In this document: one piece after another, positions 24,401-36,502 of the stretch
How positions within the stretch are numbered: position 1 is the stretch's first letter
How the letters are laid out: the number at the start of each line of letters is the position of its first letter
Origin: Phlebiopsis flavidoalba
Lineage: Eukaryota > Basidiomycota > Agaricomycetes > Polyporales > Phanerochaetaceae
Length of the DNA: 64,000 nt
Reading direction: 5' to 3'
Assembly: GCA_035772785.1 (NCBI GenBank)
Contig: JAOCPU010000050.1
Location: forward strand, 214,366-278,365
Notes under the pieces: generated by a model
Told to the model about the DNA's origin: nothing
The model's database searches: none
Seen by the model: only the letters and a program-made list of their open reading frames with translations
Translations under genes and position numbers: made by a program

Positions 24401-26870
24401 AGATGCCTTCTTACCGACAATGGTAACTCCGGGAAGCTTCAGGAATACGTACCGATATAAATCTGAAAAAACAGAAAAGAAGAGTCTTTCCCGCTCGCTA
24501 ACAGGGCCGCGTTCGTCTGCTACATCCGGTTACCCCCCAGTCGCATGCTATATGACTGCTCCCTATCCAGAACACCGACGTTCCAGCCGCCCCGCTCGCG
24601 AAAACTTTCCAAGCAGAACTCGACAGGGACCAGCGGGGCAGTCACAGATGGAAAACGCTTTCGACGAGAGATCTCCTACCCATAAAGATGTCCCGGCGCT
24701 CGAAAGCTCGAAGGGTGGCCTTGAGGCTGCGGTCGCGGATTCGGGTGCGCGTACAACGATACGGCAGAAAGGCGAATATGCTCTCGTGTATCATGTCGCA
24801 ACGAATTGCCCGCAGGTACACGATGGAAATCATGCGACCGCTGCCGGCTCTACGTCTATAGAGAACAATCAGCGCAAGAGCAGGATCGTCAAAGATGCGA
24901 AAACGCAGCTGGCTGTTAAATAGTCATCGCCTTCCCCTCCGTTCAAGTATGAAGACAGAGTTAGAGATCCCGATCGACTGGAACCACTTGTCCAAGGAGG
25001 AGCGTTTCCGCAACTTACCTGTCTCAGCTGCGGGCCGCAGGCAAACTCAGCACTGGGATGTTGCGTCCTTCTGCAGTTGATGCCCTCTGAGTACCAGGGA
25101 ACCGCAGGCGACCTCTGTACGTCACGCGGACTCGCTCGGCTTCTTGCGCAACCCACTGGACAGACCCAAGTCAACACTTTCGTGGATGCTACCAGGTCGT
25201 GTCGGGATATGAGAGTCCCACTCATCACACGTCAGCGTGTATTTGACGGAGATCAGCCTGGTGGAAAAAGAAACAATCATTCCGACGCTACGGTGAGCCA
25301 AACGCTTCGTTCACTTCATCCTCCATAGTACACACCTTGACCGCATAAATTTCTCTCTTGGTTCCCATGGAAGGGATGTCGCACCAATTATCAGCAAATT
25401 TGGCCCCCAAGATAACGCTGGCTACATGGTCGAGTTATCATATGCGCATGCCGCTCGAGCAAGTATCGCGACTGTGGTGGAACCGTTAAAATGAAGATTG
25501 CTAAGGTTCAAGAGGGTATCGTCCCATGGCGAAAAGGTCACCTTGCGCGCTTGTGCGGCATAAATGAACCCCTCATCACAGGCAATATCTACACTATATT
25601 CTCGAACCGCTGAAAATGATAGAAGTTTCGATTAATTCTAGCATTACCCTCGACCGAATGCTGTTTAAACATACGTGAACCTTCTCTCATAGTTTATAGT
25701 AGCCCTTCGTTTATTGCCATTGTACACAAAAGCGCATCACACATTCACTTCCTTGACTAAGTCGATGCTATTACAATGCAGCTCATTCTCTGGTTAGAGC
25801 TCTACCTACCCTCTACCACTTCTGCCTGACTGTGCCACGCCATTCCCGCCTCAGCACCAAATGCGGAAGTATCCGCCATCTGATCCGTCATTATAAGCGC
25901 CGAAGGCGGCACAGTGTCCCCCAACAGATGCTGCAGGTGAGCAAAACTGGTATCCATGGACTTGTGTCGGTCCACCCCTGTGCGACATTGCGAGCGATGT
26001 ATTTCACTATAATCGCTCACCCAGGCTCGCATGTAACGCTGCGCCTCTCTTTCGATGTGCTGTGTCACTTCTCTGGCGACATGAAGCAAGCCACACGCAT
26101 GAGATACATCCGCTGCTAGAGTATACTAGTAATTAGCATTGTACGGCACATGCTAAGGCTGGCCATGCTTCATCTTTTAGGATGTGGGGGGAGGATCATT
26201 TTGGGTGATGTCCGTTATAAAATTCCATGCATATTGACTACACTCTCCCTTCTATAATGTCCGTTTCACGAGACAGTGGAGTATGTTGGGAGCACGGTCA
26301 TCGAGTTCCCACGCCTAAACAAATCGCGTCGCCCGTACACCTAGCGCGTTCACAACGCACTTATCAGACCAGCATGGTCTATAACGGCCCACAGGCTCAT
26401 TGAGTACAGCTTCAAGGAAGAATAACGCGCACAGTCCAGCGTATACCTGACATTACCCCTGCTGCCAGCCAACGCGCCCCACAAACACAAAACACTGAAG
26501 TTTGGCCCGTCGCTATCGCCAGAATGCCCGAAAGTCAACTTCATCGATCGCGCATTGCCGTCACCTAGGGCAAGGACAGTTGTTGTACATACTGTCAAAG
26601 GTGTTTTTGTCTCGTCAAGACCCGCATTCCTTTGACTTGCACGCCTATAACGCGGACCGCGTTTCCCCAAGATTATCTGTCTTTGCCCGCGAGCAAACGA
26701 CCTTTTCAGAACGTCGAATCGCGTTGCGTTAGAGGCGTTGGTGATTTCTAGTTGTTGTCGAAGACACGTCCCGTGAGCAAACTGTCTTACCGCGACAGGC
26801 GCGTTTACTGATAGTATCAAGCAGTAGCGACAGTGCCACTGGCCTGATTTGGCGAACAATAGGTTTCCTG
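21441..26870. other. Long stretch with no confirmed gene
   Basis: Frames are short and occur on both strands. Somewhat coding-like pieces are minus 23361-23615 (SASDTVMYPSITRGHLHAIG) and minus 25802-26089 (REVTQHIEREAQRYMRAW). The plus-strand frame at 24420-24923 is listed separately. None shows a family motif, signal peptide or splice framework. The 267-codon minus-strand frame at 26350-27153 overlaps the F-box gene antisense and is not counted. No terminal repeats or transposase remnants were noticed. Confidence 0.4.
24420..24923 (+). CDS. Uncharacterised open reading frame
   Basis: A 167-codon frame starting MVTPGSFRNTYRYKSEK, hydrophilic and rich in Ser, Arg and Pro, with no recognised domain. 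Another frame at 25077-25328 (MPSEYQGTAGDLCTSRGLA) could be a later exon, but no clear splice sites join them. It may be a lineage-specific disordered protein or a chance frame. Confidence 0.2.
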   Translation: MVTPGSFRNTYRYKSEKTEKKSLSRSLTGPRSSATSGYPPVACYMTAPYPEHRRSSRPARENFPSRTRQGPAGQSQMENAFDERSPTHKDVPALESSKGGLEAAVADSGARTTIRQKGEYALVYHVATNCPQVHDGNHATAAGSTSIENNQRKSRIVKDAKTQLAVK

Positions 26871-26874
26871 CAGT

Positions 26875-28684
26875 ATGCAGGCGCCCCAACCCGCATGGGA
26901 CTCTGACGCGGTCCTCGCAGCCTATTTGCGGCAGGAGACGGAACCCACTCCAGGCAATGTCGTCCCCGAGATAGAAGCTGCCCGACTCGCCCTCACCAAG
27001 ATCCACCTGAATGACCTCCGAGATGTCTCCCCAGCAGACATCACCACGTCCAAGTGACTGTTGGATGTTGAAACAGCGGGCGCCTCGTTCAGGTTCAAAG
27101 TCCTCGCGTGGAAGACCTTCCCGATTAACCGACTTCCCATCGAGGTACTGCAATACGTGTTTCGCCTAATCATACGTCCTCGCACCAACTACCGGGAACA
27201 TCGACGACTACCGCGTTTTCCATCACTTCCGTGTGCCGACACTGGCGCTACGTCGCGCTTAGCGACCCCTTGCTCTGGAATGTTACGTACTTCCCTGGGG
27301 GGTCGAAATGGTCGAGAACGAGCTATTTCATGCACGCGTCGCGCTCGCAACGCGTCTCTCTCGAAGTTCATGTGTCCGATTTTCATCACCAGGGCGCACA
27401 AGAACCAATTAGCCATCTGGACATACACCTCCTACTACCCTTGCTCGCACAGAAATGGCATCAAGTTCGCGTCGCCTGGGCCACATTCACACTCCGTGAT
27501 CATAACACCTCCATAATCCTTCTTGACGCTGTGAAACCGATTGAATCTGTTCCACAAATCGCAGAATCTTGAGGTTCTGGACCATCGATGTACCAGCGGT
27601 CAGCCATGAATCATACCGCCCCTGTAACGGTTTTCCTTGTGAGCGCGGCAACACAGCCTACGTCACCTTGCCATGACAGGCACCGGCGTAGACTTCGCTT
27701 CCCTCCCGCAGTGCCACAATTTGACCAAGCTCAACTTAATCCCACATGCCCACCGCACCTCTTCCCCACCAGCGAGCGTTTCCTGGAGATGCTCTCATCC
27801 GTCCCTCACTAAGCTCTCTCACTCTGGGACCGATTCATTACACCAAACTGAACGCCGTCAATTCTACGAACCTCATGCAGCTGTCCCGCTGCCCCAAGTT
27901 GAGGACCTTGGTCGTTGGGTCCCTATCTGGGAGGGAGATGATATCAATCATGGGACACTTCTCCGCACCCAATATCAACCATCTGAGCCTCTGTCATTTG
28001 ACAGAGATTGACGACGGCTCCCTCGCGGAATTTCTTCTAGGCCGATTCCCCCATGCCGCAGAGCTCTTCCTTGAAGACTTCCAGTTTGCGCACACCAAAC
28101 GCGCCAGGAAAGCTTTCGTGAAGTGGTTGGTCTCTATGCCAGAGATAACATACTTGAAGCTTGCAGATTTTGCCCCGGACGATCGCAGCCTCAGCTGGTT
28201 CTGGGCGGTCTCGTCTCAACCTTCGACTCGGATGGCCAGCCCGTGTGTTCCCCCCGAAAGTTGCTTTCGGGAAATCGCAGCCCGGTTACCCCCCCAAAAT
28301 ATCCTCCACATCCCGTACAAACAGGCGGTATCTCTGAGAACCAGGGGTCCCGATTAGTAATTTTATCACTCCCAAGGCCATTCAAGCTGAGGCGCCGCTC
28401 TCAATACGCTTGCCCCTCGTGCGAAACAACGCTCGGAGTCCAGCCACGGAGCCCGTCCTACCACAACTCTCTCATGTTTGTGTCGAGACAATTAGTCCCC
28501 CATGGACATCATCGCTCTCTCGTCAAGGGTCGTCGCAATGCTGGAAGGCCACTCTCGCAACTTGACTCTGGCCCATCCTTACATGCTTCCTCACTACCTC
28601 CTTGAACACATCATTACGTGTAATACTACGGTGAACATCGTGCAGAATCACGATGACTACGCTCTGATGCTCGATGGTTACTAA
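26875..28684 (+). CDS. F-box protein with leucine-rich repeats
   Basis: A probable substrate receptor of an SCF ubiquitin ligase, of the large F-box family expanded in Agaricomycetes. The start gives MQAPQPAWDSDAVLAAYLRQ, then a helical linker (IEAARLALTKIHL) and, after a frame break, the F-box: INRLPIEVLQYVFRLI, followed by SVCRHWRYVALSDPLLW in the next frame. Leucine-rich repeats follow: FASLPQCHNLTKLNL, LMQLSRCPKLRTLVVGSL, APNINHLSLCHLTEI, LLGRFPHAAELFLEDF and MPEITYLKLADFAP. Recognisable sequence continues to about 28.45 kb (FDSDGQPVC, NILHI). The stop is uncertain; the last in-phase frame ends at 28684. Frameshifts divide the gene into at least five pieces. The substrate-binding repeats diverge too fast in this family to suggest a target. 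Confidence 0.82.
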
Positions 28685-29156
28685 CACTAACATTATCATC
28701 ATTTAACACCCGCCGATGGGAACTTTGTGTTGGATTAGACTACTCGTTTGTGAACGGTAATTTGATCTTGTACTAGTACCTACCATCTCTCAATAAATAG
28801 TTCCCTTCTCCAGCTTTCGCCTACTAATAGCCTGTCAATTTCGAGCCAGTGCCTATCGTATTTTCACTACTATGATATTATCTGCTACCTCGCGAACAGG
28901 AAGAATGGTACTGCCCACGGTCTTCGTGGCGCTTGATGGGGTCATGCTGTGGGCGACAGCAGCCCTAGCGAATGGGGGAGGCGCCATCGCGATGTGGTGT
29001 GGATTAGAACTCGAGATTTGAACACTTAGTTGTGTTATCTCGTATGGAAATGTGCACAGTGCAGTGGTGTCAGCGTGGACATAGCTTCCGAAGATATATT
29101 GTGTTCCCGACCAATAAAATAATCAAACGTGAGATGTTTCTAGAGTTTCCCACCCT
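28685..29156. other. Convergent intergenic region
   Basis: A 470-bp spacer between the F-box gene (+) and O-methyltransferase 1 (-). It is A/T-rich near 28.7-28.9 kb and contains no recognisable frame. It presumably holds both 3' untranslated regions. Confidence 0.5.
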
Positions 29157-31050
29157 TCAAACGGAAACAGCGACAAGCTTTACCCCTCGCGCCAGGCATG
29201 CCTTTGAATAGGCTGACAACTTTCCACCCACCATCAGCTAGTAGTTCAGTAAAGTGTGGGAGAGTGCGCTCGATACCACCGTGCGTGTTCATCATCTATA
29301 CATCCGCCGTGAGCTTTCAACCCGCTAAGAGCTCATAGGGAAACTACTTACACGAAGTCTATGTAGTATGTAAACATTGAAGCCGCGCCCGAATTTGGAA
29401 GAAGTGGGGCCGGATGAGGCTTGCTAGCGGACGACACGCTGACATCGAGATTGGTCAAGGGCGATTCTGCGCATGCGTACTCCATGACGTTCTCAGCAAT
29501 AACCAGTTTCGTGTCGCGGTGCCCGCAGCGTCGCGCAGCTGACGGAGGATGGAGACGCTGTGAGCGTCGGACCAGTCGTGGAGAACTTGAACGCATAAAG
29601 AACACCGCGGTAGCAGTTGACGGGTTGAGGGTCGAAAAAGTTATGAACTTGATATTGCACACGCGTCCGGATGAGAGAGCTTCAGGGTCCTTCTCGTTCC
29701 AATACTAAGAGCCGATGGTTAGTTCAGTCTAGAGACAGTCGCCAAAAACATACCTTTATGGCATTGGGCTGGGTGGCTTCAGTGTCTTGGACAATGTACT
29801 TCAAGTGTTTGTGTTTCTGCGATAGCGTGAAGGTTTGCGAGCCAACACCCCCTCCCACGTCAACGACCACAGAGTCTTCAGGAAGGCCTGCCCAATCAAA
29901 CCCTGGATGTTCCTATTAATCGAGATGTCATGAGGACTGATACTTTATCCCGTACCTTCGAAGATCTGCCCCACGGTACACTCATTCTAGCAGTTCCCTC
30001 CATAGCCATATCTTGAATCTTCGATGGATGTATGCGTTCTCGGGAAGATTGAGCCATTGGAAAGACCCAAGATCGGTTTTGTACGCGCCCCGATTGAAAG
30101 CTGTCTTGCCCGCTGTATCTGGTTGCGGGGTCAAGTATGGTCTCAGGCATGTATGAGGCCGCTTTCATGGAGTAGTCGAGGATCTACAGCAAGCGTCCAA
30201 AGCGACGTCTATTGAACATGAGACAAAGAGCTCCTTAACAGCTGCTACCTCAAAGAGAGCGGCCAGTCCGGGACTGCCATCATGTTTGGACCTCGGGGAC
30301 TGTGTGAAGAACGTATTAGTGAGCAATATGAGGGGCATAAACCGGGACCCACTCCTTGAGGATTTCTGAGACAGACTTCCCGGTGTCCAAAAGCGATGAA
30401 AGCCTGTTATGAGCAAAAGACGTCCTGGAGAAACCTCCTTGAAGATGTGATTGGTGGCCAGAAGTCGTAGGATACGCGCTTTAGCACAATCTCCGTCAGT
30501 TATGAGACATGGGGTCACAAAAGTACACACCGAGTTTGCATGGGATCAAACCTTACTAGGCCTCGCAATCTGGGAAATATTGGAGACCCTTGTTGCGTTT
30601 CAGTAATGATACAAAACCGACGAATCACCACACGACTCACAGCGGGTCCTGCCTCAGTGAGGATTTCAGGCACGTGAGTTCGGATTGCGAGCTCGTAAAC
30701 AGGCAGATGTCTGGAACTAAGCGGGGGGTTAGCTCGCCAACGGCCTTGACGTCGACAGCGTAAGCGAACACCTACTTGCAAGGATGTCAACAGAGGGGAG
30801 ATTGGTGTGGGCCGAACGGCAGCAGTGAGCTGTGCCGCGCGCAGAGATGACGAGGTCACCAAGGGCCAGAACGTCGGCAGATGTGCGTGGCGCTTCGCTC
30901 TCCGGGCTGCTACAACGTATTGAGCGAAAAGGGTAGGTCCTGGTTGCGGAGAGTCATCATCTCTTCCAACTTGTCTAGGGAAGACTGTATGACCGCGACT
31001 AGTGCGCGAAGCTCGCCGACCTGGCCAGTGTTGATCTGAGGCGCTATCAT
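29157..31050 (-). CDS. SAM-dependent O-methyltransferase 1 (COMT-like, family 2)
   Basis: A cytosolic enzyme predicted to transfer a methyl group from S-adenosylmethionine to a hydroxyl of an aromatic or polyketide-like substrate. The start is MIAPQINTGQVGELRALV (31050). The N-terminal dimerisation region reads YELAIRTHVPEILTEAGP, ARILRLLATNHIFKEVSPG and HDGSPGLAALFE. The SAM-binding loop is intact (SVVVDVGGGVGSQTFTLSQ near 29.85 kb), followed by HLKYIVQDTEA. The catalytic-base motif LHDWSD lies near 29.57 kb in a shifted frame. Next come LVIAENVMEYACAE and PAPLLPNSGAASMFTYYI. The last exon reads GGIERTLPHFTELLAD and ends KLVAVSV at 29157. Length and order match full-size fungal enzymes; the breaks look like sequence errors. 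It is paralogous to the gene at 44.5-46.6 kb. The substrate is unknown. Confidence 0.88.
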
Positions 31051-31450
31051 GTTGCAGGAAGAGAAGGGTTAGGAAGGCAATATGCGCAGAGAACCGACGG
31101 CATTCCTCATTTTATACTATACGGATTCAGAGAGAAGATCCTGCTACTTTGGTTATGTTGGCCGTTCCATGGAGGTGGTGCTATATGGGAGTAGGTACAG
31201 GATTTGGGGACAGGCAATGTCAAATTCAAGGGAAGAGGACTGACATCGTAAAGCCTAGTAAAAGGGCCCGTTCCAAGGGTTCGTCTTGGGCCGGCTTCAA
31301 TGTCGATAAGCCTGCGAAGCCCGAAGTTTAGTTTGTATTACGGCAAACATCTGAGAGGGCTCGCACCGAGTCGTGACACGCGCTAAGTGACCATTTTCGA
31401 CCTAAGACAAGGATACACATGACAAACCAGATTCACGGAGACCGAAGGTA

Positions 31451-32311
31451 TCATGCCTCCCCCGAATGGCCCCGAGGACATACAGACGTCGGGAGTCGCA
31501 GCAAGGCGTATGCTCCCACACATCTAATTGCAATAGTCATATTAAGGATACAGTGCATATAATCGTGTGAAGAAAGTGGATCACTTGGGACAGCATGTGA
31601 ACATACCGCACCTACATATCTCCCGGAGGAGAGCAATGACAGTAGATTCGTGTTAAGGTGGGCTTGCCACATGCCTGACGAAACGTATGCAACCGACGAG
31701 AAGCACAGAACGTGGTTACCTCGACGCGTACACAAACTAACGCTTACGCTTTTTATATTTCCACCAGTCGAGGTCCCCGCTTTCCCGCGAGTCGCAGTGC
31801 TATTACGGCGACCTTTAACACCCTTGCGTTTGGTCGGGCGCGCGTAGATCCTAGAGGGGATGTTGTCAGTGAGTTGACAGATGGTAGAGTTGGAACGCAT
31901 ACCTGGAGATTGCTCGCGTTCACCGTCACCCTCTGCGTATTCAGTTCCCGCGTCAGCATTGGTAGTGGGCGTAGGCGCGAGGCTCTCATCGCCGCTCTCT
32001 TGTGTCAACGCACTAACTATCACACTATCGCCCGCAACTAAACCCGCCATATTCTTCACTGGGCCTTCTTTCGCTTGGACCCTCGGGTAGCAGGGTGCCG
32101 ATAGGTTCCTCAGGGATAGGAGACGGGCTCCGGTGAATTCGAGGCAACGGAGGGGGGTAGCTCTCATTCGCCTGCGAGAAACCTGGGCGTCGGGGGGGGG
32201 GGATGATGGGGTCGTCGGGCAGAGTGTACTCAGCCCTGAAGTATGGATGGGTAACAAGGTTGTCCGAATGGGGAGGGAGAGCGTAGGGGCAATAGTGGTA
32301 GGAGGCACCAC
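31451..32311 (-). CDS. Uncharacterised disordered protein
   Basis: A single frame of 286 codons exists, but the coding signal appears to switch frames. One frame reads Pro-rich PGFSQANESYPPPLPRIHRS and IPEEPIGTLLPEGPSERRP. The long frame then gives VSALTQESGDESLAPTPTTN and TEYAEGDGEREQSP, followed by a good 52-nt intron (31902-31851, gtatgc..tctag) and a basic segment (RPTKRKGVKGRR). Composition is Pro/Ser/Glu-rich, then basic, as in a disordered regulatory protein. No domain is recognised. The start may lie upstream of 32311 and the end before 31450. Confidence 0.42.
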   Translation of the reverse strand: MVPPTTIAPTLSLPIRTTLLPIHTSGLSTLCPTTPSSPPPDAQVSRRRMRATPLRCLEFTGARLLSLRNLSAPCYPRVQAKEGPVKNMAGLVAGDSVIVSALTQESGDESLAPTPTTNADAGTEYAEGDGEREQSPGMRSNSTICQLTDNIPSRIYARPTKRKGVKGRRNSTATRGKAGTSTGGNIKSVSVSLCTRRGNHVLCFSSVAYVSSGMWQAHLNTNLLSLLSSGRYVGAVCSHAVPSDPLSSHDYMHCILNMTIAIRCVGAYALLRLPTSVCPRGHSGEA

Positions 32312-33078
32312 CTCTCTCTCTCCCGAGACTTTAAAAAAACCTAATCTATTTCCTACATCCTTTAAGAATGTTCATCGAGCTGAGTTTACGCGAAGTCTCA
32401 CCAGAGACTCCAGCAGATCCAAATCATTAACACTCTCTCAGTTTTCTCCAGATATCCTCCATGGGTTACCCATGTGCCGGTCTCTCTCTGAATCGCGTTT
32501 CGTTGTATGGCAAGTGCATGGAAGTGCAACGATGTATTCCAATTGGTCGAGTCCGCATAACAGAGCGAAAGAACGCGATTTCAAACCTTCAACGGAGTCA
32601 ATGGAATTGCTCATCGGGTTCGTCGGAGGCAGTCATGGATCAAACAGGGGGTGTTGAGCAATGGCGGGGATCGTTGCGGCTTATGAGAGACGAACGAGAG
32701 GCACCAAGGCAAGGGTGCGGTTGAGCGCTTGCGATCAACTGCGAACGCCGAGGAACTTAGGCGAATCTCACTTCTATCACCGGCCACCGGCCAGCACTCA
32801 GCTCGAGAATGAATAAGGAGCGAATACTTATAAAACGATACAGAGTGGGCGAGAAAAACAAAGGAAGTGGGATAGAGAGTATCTGAGTTGACATTTCCTA
32901 TCGAGGCACGCCACACGACTGTCGTATCCAGCTGCATCGTTGAGAGCATGACATAACGACAGTGCATATACATGGATAGAACAATAGAAAATGAAACTCA
33001 TCGTGTCAACATAGGCGCAAACCCCGGGCAGCCGTCCCGAGCCAGCAGACCTCAATCCGCAAACCACTCGCCACAAAC
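32312..33078. other. Spacer between uncharacterised gene and RPL17
   Basis: A plus-strand frame at 32133-32657 and several short frames carry no recognisable motif. The region should include the 3' flank of RPL17 and the upstream region of the gene at 31.5-32.3 kb. Confidence 0.35.
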
Positions 33079-33975
33079 TTATGCGCGCGCAGCCTCAATG
33101 CGCTTTGCGAGCGACCTGCCGCCTGTTGAGGCCAGACCAGTGATGACTTGGCGACAACATCCTTGTCCTTCGCCCGCTCAACCTCGGAGTCGGTGGAAGA
33201 AAGGATGATCTCAACGTGGCACGGGTGGCCCTGGTAGGGGTTGATACGACGGCCGTGAGCGCGGTATGTGCGGCGGCGGGTTTTCTAACGAAGGGGTAAA
33301 TGATGGTTTTTATGGGCATGGACGGCAATTACGTACGGGTGCCTGCTGAACAACGATGCTCTTGATGTAGAGATCCTCGAGCTCCAGGTTCTTGGCATCC
33401 GCGTTCGACTCAGCGTTCTTCAGGAGACGAGTGACGAACTTGACGGACTTCTCGGGCCAGCGACCTAAGGGCAGGGGATCCGGTTGAATGACTTCATTGG
33501 CCATAATATACAGCCCTATACACACCTTGTGTCGCCTTGAACTGCTTCGCCTGGCTAGCACGGCCAACACCTCCAGAGAAACCGGCGGAAGGGGATGACT
33601 TGCTTGTGGTCCGAAACGTCACCAAGGTAAGCGTAGGCCTTGGTCAGCGTGAGACCTATGATCAATCCGCCATATCTTGACTTTAGTATTCAAGCTTCTG
33701 ATACGTTCAAGATACGGCACCCAACGCACACAGTCAAAGCAGCCGCCACCTCGCAGCATGTTCTTGAAGTGGGTGCGGAGGTCCCCGCCCCCCCGCGGGC
33801 GCGCGAAAGCTATAATTCATAGCACATAGTCAGATTTATGCTCGTCTGTATATCGAGGGAATTTGCACGTTTTTTTTTCGGGGTTGGTGGCAACGGCGGC
33901 GGCGGCGTAACGTACTGCATTGCGATGTCAGCCCTCAGCTCTGCGTGCCAGCATTAATTCGAGCTACTAACCCAT
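33079..33975 (-). CDS. RPL17: 60S ribosomal protein L17 (uL22)
   Basis: A large-subunit ribosomal protein lining the peptide exit tunnel. It is highly conserved, so its breaks are informative. A Met codon lies at 33973-33975, directly followed by an apparent intron. Exons then give [13 protein letters not shown] (near 33.9 kb), [19 protein letters not shown] and [10 protein letters not shown] with [13 protein letters not shown]. After an intron come [40 protein letters not shown], another intron (gtacgt..gttag), [46 protein letters not shown] and [15 protein letters not shown] with stop at 33079. At least four single-base slips are needed to read it through, which is implausible for a real pseudogene whose third positions and splice sites remain intact. 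Confidence 0.95.
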
Positions 33976-34079
33976 CTTGAAGTCTTGAAGTTTCGGGCCT
34001 GCGGGGGGTCGTCTCTGCGAACGGTAAGAGCGCTTCGGGTGGCTGAAAACCTTGAAATCGAAACTGCCCAGTCGTTCGG

Positions 34080-35799
34080 CCAAAACCCGGCGGGGCGCTT
34101 CATCCTCCCCAGGGCCATTCGCGCTCCCTCATAGCCCTCTCATCGCTGCGACGTCGCCTCCTTGCCCGCTTTCACCGTCTCCTCATACATCTTTGCGTCA
34201 TGAGCTGCTCTTGTGCTTTCCTTTAAATTATCGAATCCGATCAAAATGTTCCGCAACTCGGCGGTCATTTGACTCGGCTCACTCTGGCATCGCTTGGCTC
34301 GTCGTCCTTGTCGCTCTGTGCTCTGCGATGTTTCCAGCGGATTGGATGATCTCTTCGGTGCTCTGCTCTATGGAGGAAGGGACGAAGGAGAGTCGAGGTT
34401 TTACTAGACCGAAAGATCGCTGCCTGTGCTTGCCTCCGGTCTCTACTATCTTTCTGGACCCGCGCGAAGCATTACCGCGAAATGAAGGCAATAGACCTGC
34501 TGCTCTCATGTCCTCAAGCATATGCCGGAGTTGCTCCAACAAACACCCTACAGTGTCACCTTAGAGTCACCGAGCAATTTTTGGTCGATGCCCCTCTTGA
34601 GACTCATTTTCCCTAGACATTCCCTATGTATCAACCCGCGTAATGCATTTGTATCATTACCCCGCTCAATTCCGCCACAGTGAGAATGTCACTTCCATGC
34701 ACGCGACGAGTTCGGCCATTGCTCCGTTTACTCGCACAGTCTGCACGTCTGTAGACACGCGACGAACTTATCACCGTCGCAGCAGCATTGAACTGGGACA
34801 AGAAGTCGAGGGTGTCATCGCAAAGCGGTATGATGCCTCGTGAAGAATATGAGGACTATAGTGTATGTAATGTAAAGAGCAATGTAGAGATGACTTCAAA
34901 GCGTGGTGGGAGCGCTGTAGCGACCTTTGCTCCTCCAAACTTCTCCAAGGACGGGGGTCCTGGCCTGTTGCGCTGGTAGCTGCGTGGTTGTGAGTTACAG
35001 GGATGAGAGTGGGTACGTGCACATACTGCCAGATGCGAGCAAGCTGCCCAAGACCTGTCGAACCACAAACAAATTGACCTAGTAGGGCAACTCGATGTTA
35101 GACGAGACATTTTACAACGAGAAGAAGCGGGGTCTTACAGCAGCCAGGACTGTAGTTCACGGGGATTGATAACAAATGATAGTAGCGCGCACCCAGATCA
35201 AAACCAGTAGCAGCGAGGGCTATTAGTTGAATGACGACAGACGACAGCATGCGTTCAATTACACGAATTGCGAGCCATGCCAAGACATGAGTAGTCGTCC
35301 ATAGCGGTATGAGAGGTGGACATACCAAATGTTCTGCGAAGCACTGAGCTTCTCCGCTGGGCGGGAGAGGTCCTTCAAACCCTGCCGCCCACCAAACACC
35401 ACTTCATCATCGGCGCCAGAAGAACACAGTCTTAGGCCCTATGTACAATCATGAGTATCCTCCATTTTCAGCGCAGGGCTTAACGATGACACAGCTATGG
35501 TCCGCATGCTCGGTGTAGTCGTGTTTGCCGTGTGCTGGTACAAATGTATGCACACTTGCCTGCGGGGTGGTTGATGAAGGATTGTAGCTTCGATCCCGCT
35601 GCTGCTGAGGCTGCTCCTTGACATGATTGAAGGACTCTGAAAAGGAAACGAAGGGGAAGGTAGGCAGAGTGGGAGGGAGAAAGACGGAAGTGACTGTGCA
35701 AGGACGTTTGACGCCGGACGAGGCGTAAAAAATGCCCACATCGCGCCTCAGCACGACTGTGTCATGAATAACCATCACCTTCGGCACAGTACTGGACAT
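34080..35799 (-). CDS. Uncharacterised multi-exon gene with helical C-terminal region
   Basis: Several minus-strand pieces look coding and are joined by plausible introns: ADDEVVFGGRQGLKDLSRP with EKLSASQNI then gtatgt, FFTRHHTAL and DTLDFLSQFNAAATV, NGAMAELVACMEVTFSLWRN, LRHMLEDMRAAGLLPSF, SSIEQSTEEIIQSAGNIAEH and LRNILIGFDNLKESTRAAHD with AKMYEETVKAG. The C-terminal half appears alpha-helical, perhaps coiled-coil. The first Met at 35799 (MSSTVPKVMVIHDTVVLRRD) and one near 35.62 kb (MSRSSLSSSGIEATILHQ) are both possible starts. I recognise no family. The 5' end lies 35 nt or more upstream of the RPL17 promoter side, so the two genes are co-oriented. Confidence 0.42.
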
Positions 35800-36502
35800 G
35801 GCATTCAGGCATTTTGCCTAATTTACTACAACGCGGCAGGTAGTTAGTATATGTAAACTCGGCGAGTATAGTCCATGAGCTAATGGTTTAGAATGTTCAT
35901 TGACACACCCCAAATTGCCATCGGTTTCGTTCCGAGTCTCACACTGAGACTGAAACCACTACATGATTGTGCGCCACAAATCGATCCCTTGAGTATTCAT
36001 ACAGACACAAACTACGTTGGCTCAAATCAGCACTCGTCAGCTACATTAATTTTCCCTCGTCTTGTGGCCTCTAACTTCCATTGATAGTTTCCCTCACGTC
36101 TGGAGGCAATGACCCTCCGCTTCCAAATTTTCGACATTTGGTCCTGGGTTCAAGGGGCTCGGTCCCAACGAAACCCCGAAGTCTACAAATGGAGACACGC
36201 CTCGATTTGTCTCTCCATTAGCCGGGCATCTGACCGCTCCAGCCTCAGTAGTGCTGTGTATTAAATCCCCCTCTGGTGAAATGTCAAGGCGTGTCGCCGA
36301 TACTTCTAGCTCATCATTGGGCACTGCGCCTTGGTTTTGTTGACGTTGACATGTGTCTGGCAGTGCTCCCTTTGTCAACGCCAGGTATAAAGGTTCGTCG
36401 TTCAGGTGTCGAACTACACCTCCCCACCTCAATTGTCTCATACAGTCTCTCATCATAACACGCCCATCCTCACCCACCACAGTTTACGTCATGTCATCAT
36501 CA

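Noticed and set aside
26350..27153. 267-codon minus-strand open frame
   Set aside because: Its right part is antisense to the F-box gene and the composition is not protein-like. The plus strand has recognisable F-box sequence over the overlap.
28253..28271. 8-bp hairpin cccgaaag-ttg-ctttcggg as a terminator
   Set aside because: It lies within the F-box coding region, and hairpin terminators do not apply to fungal nuclear genes.
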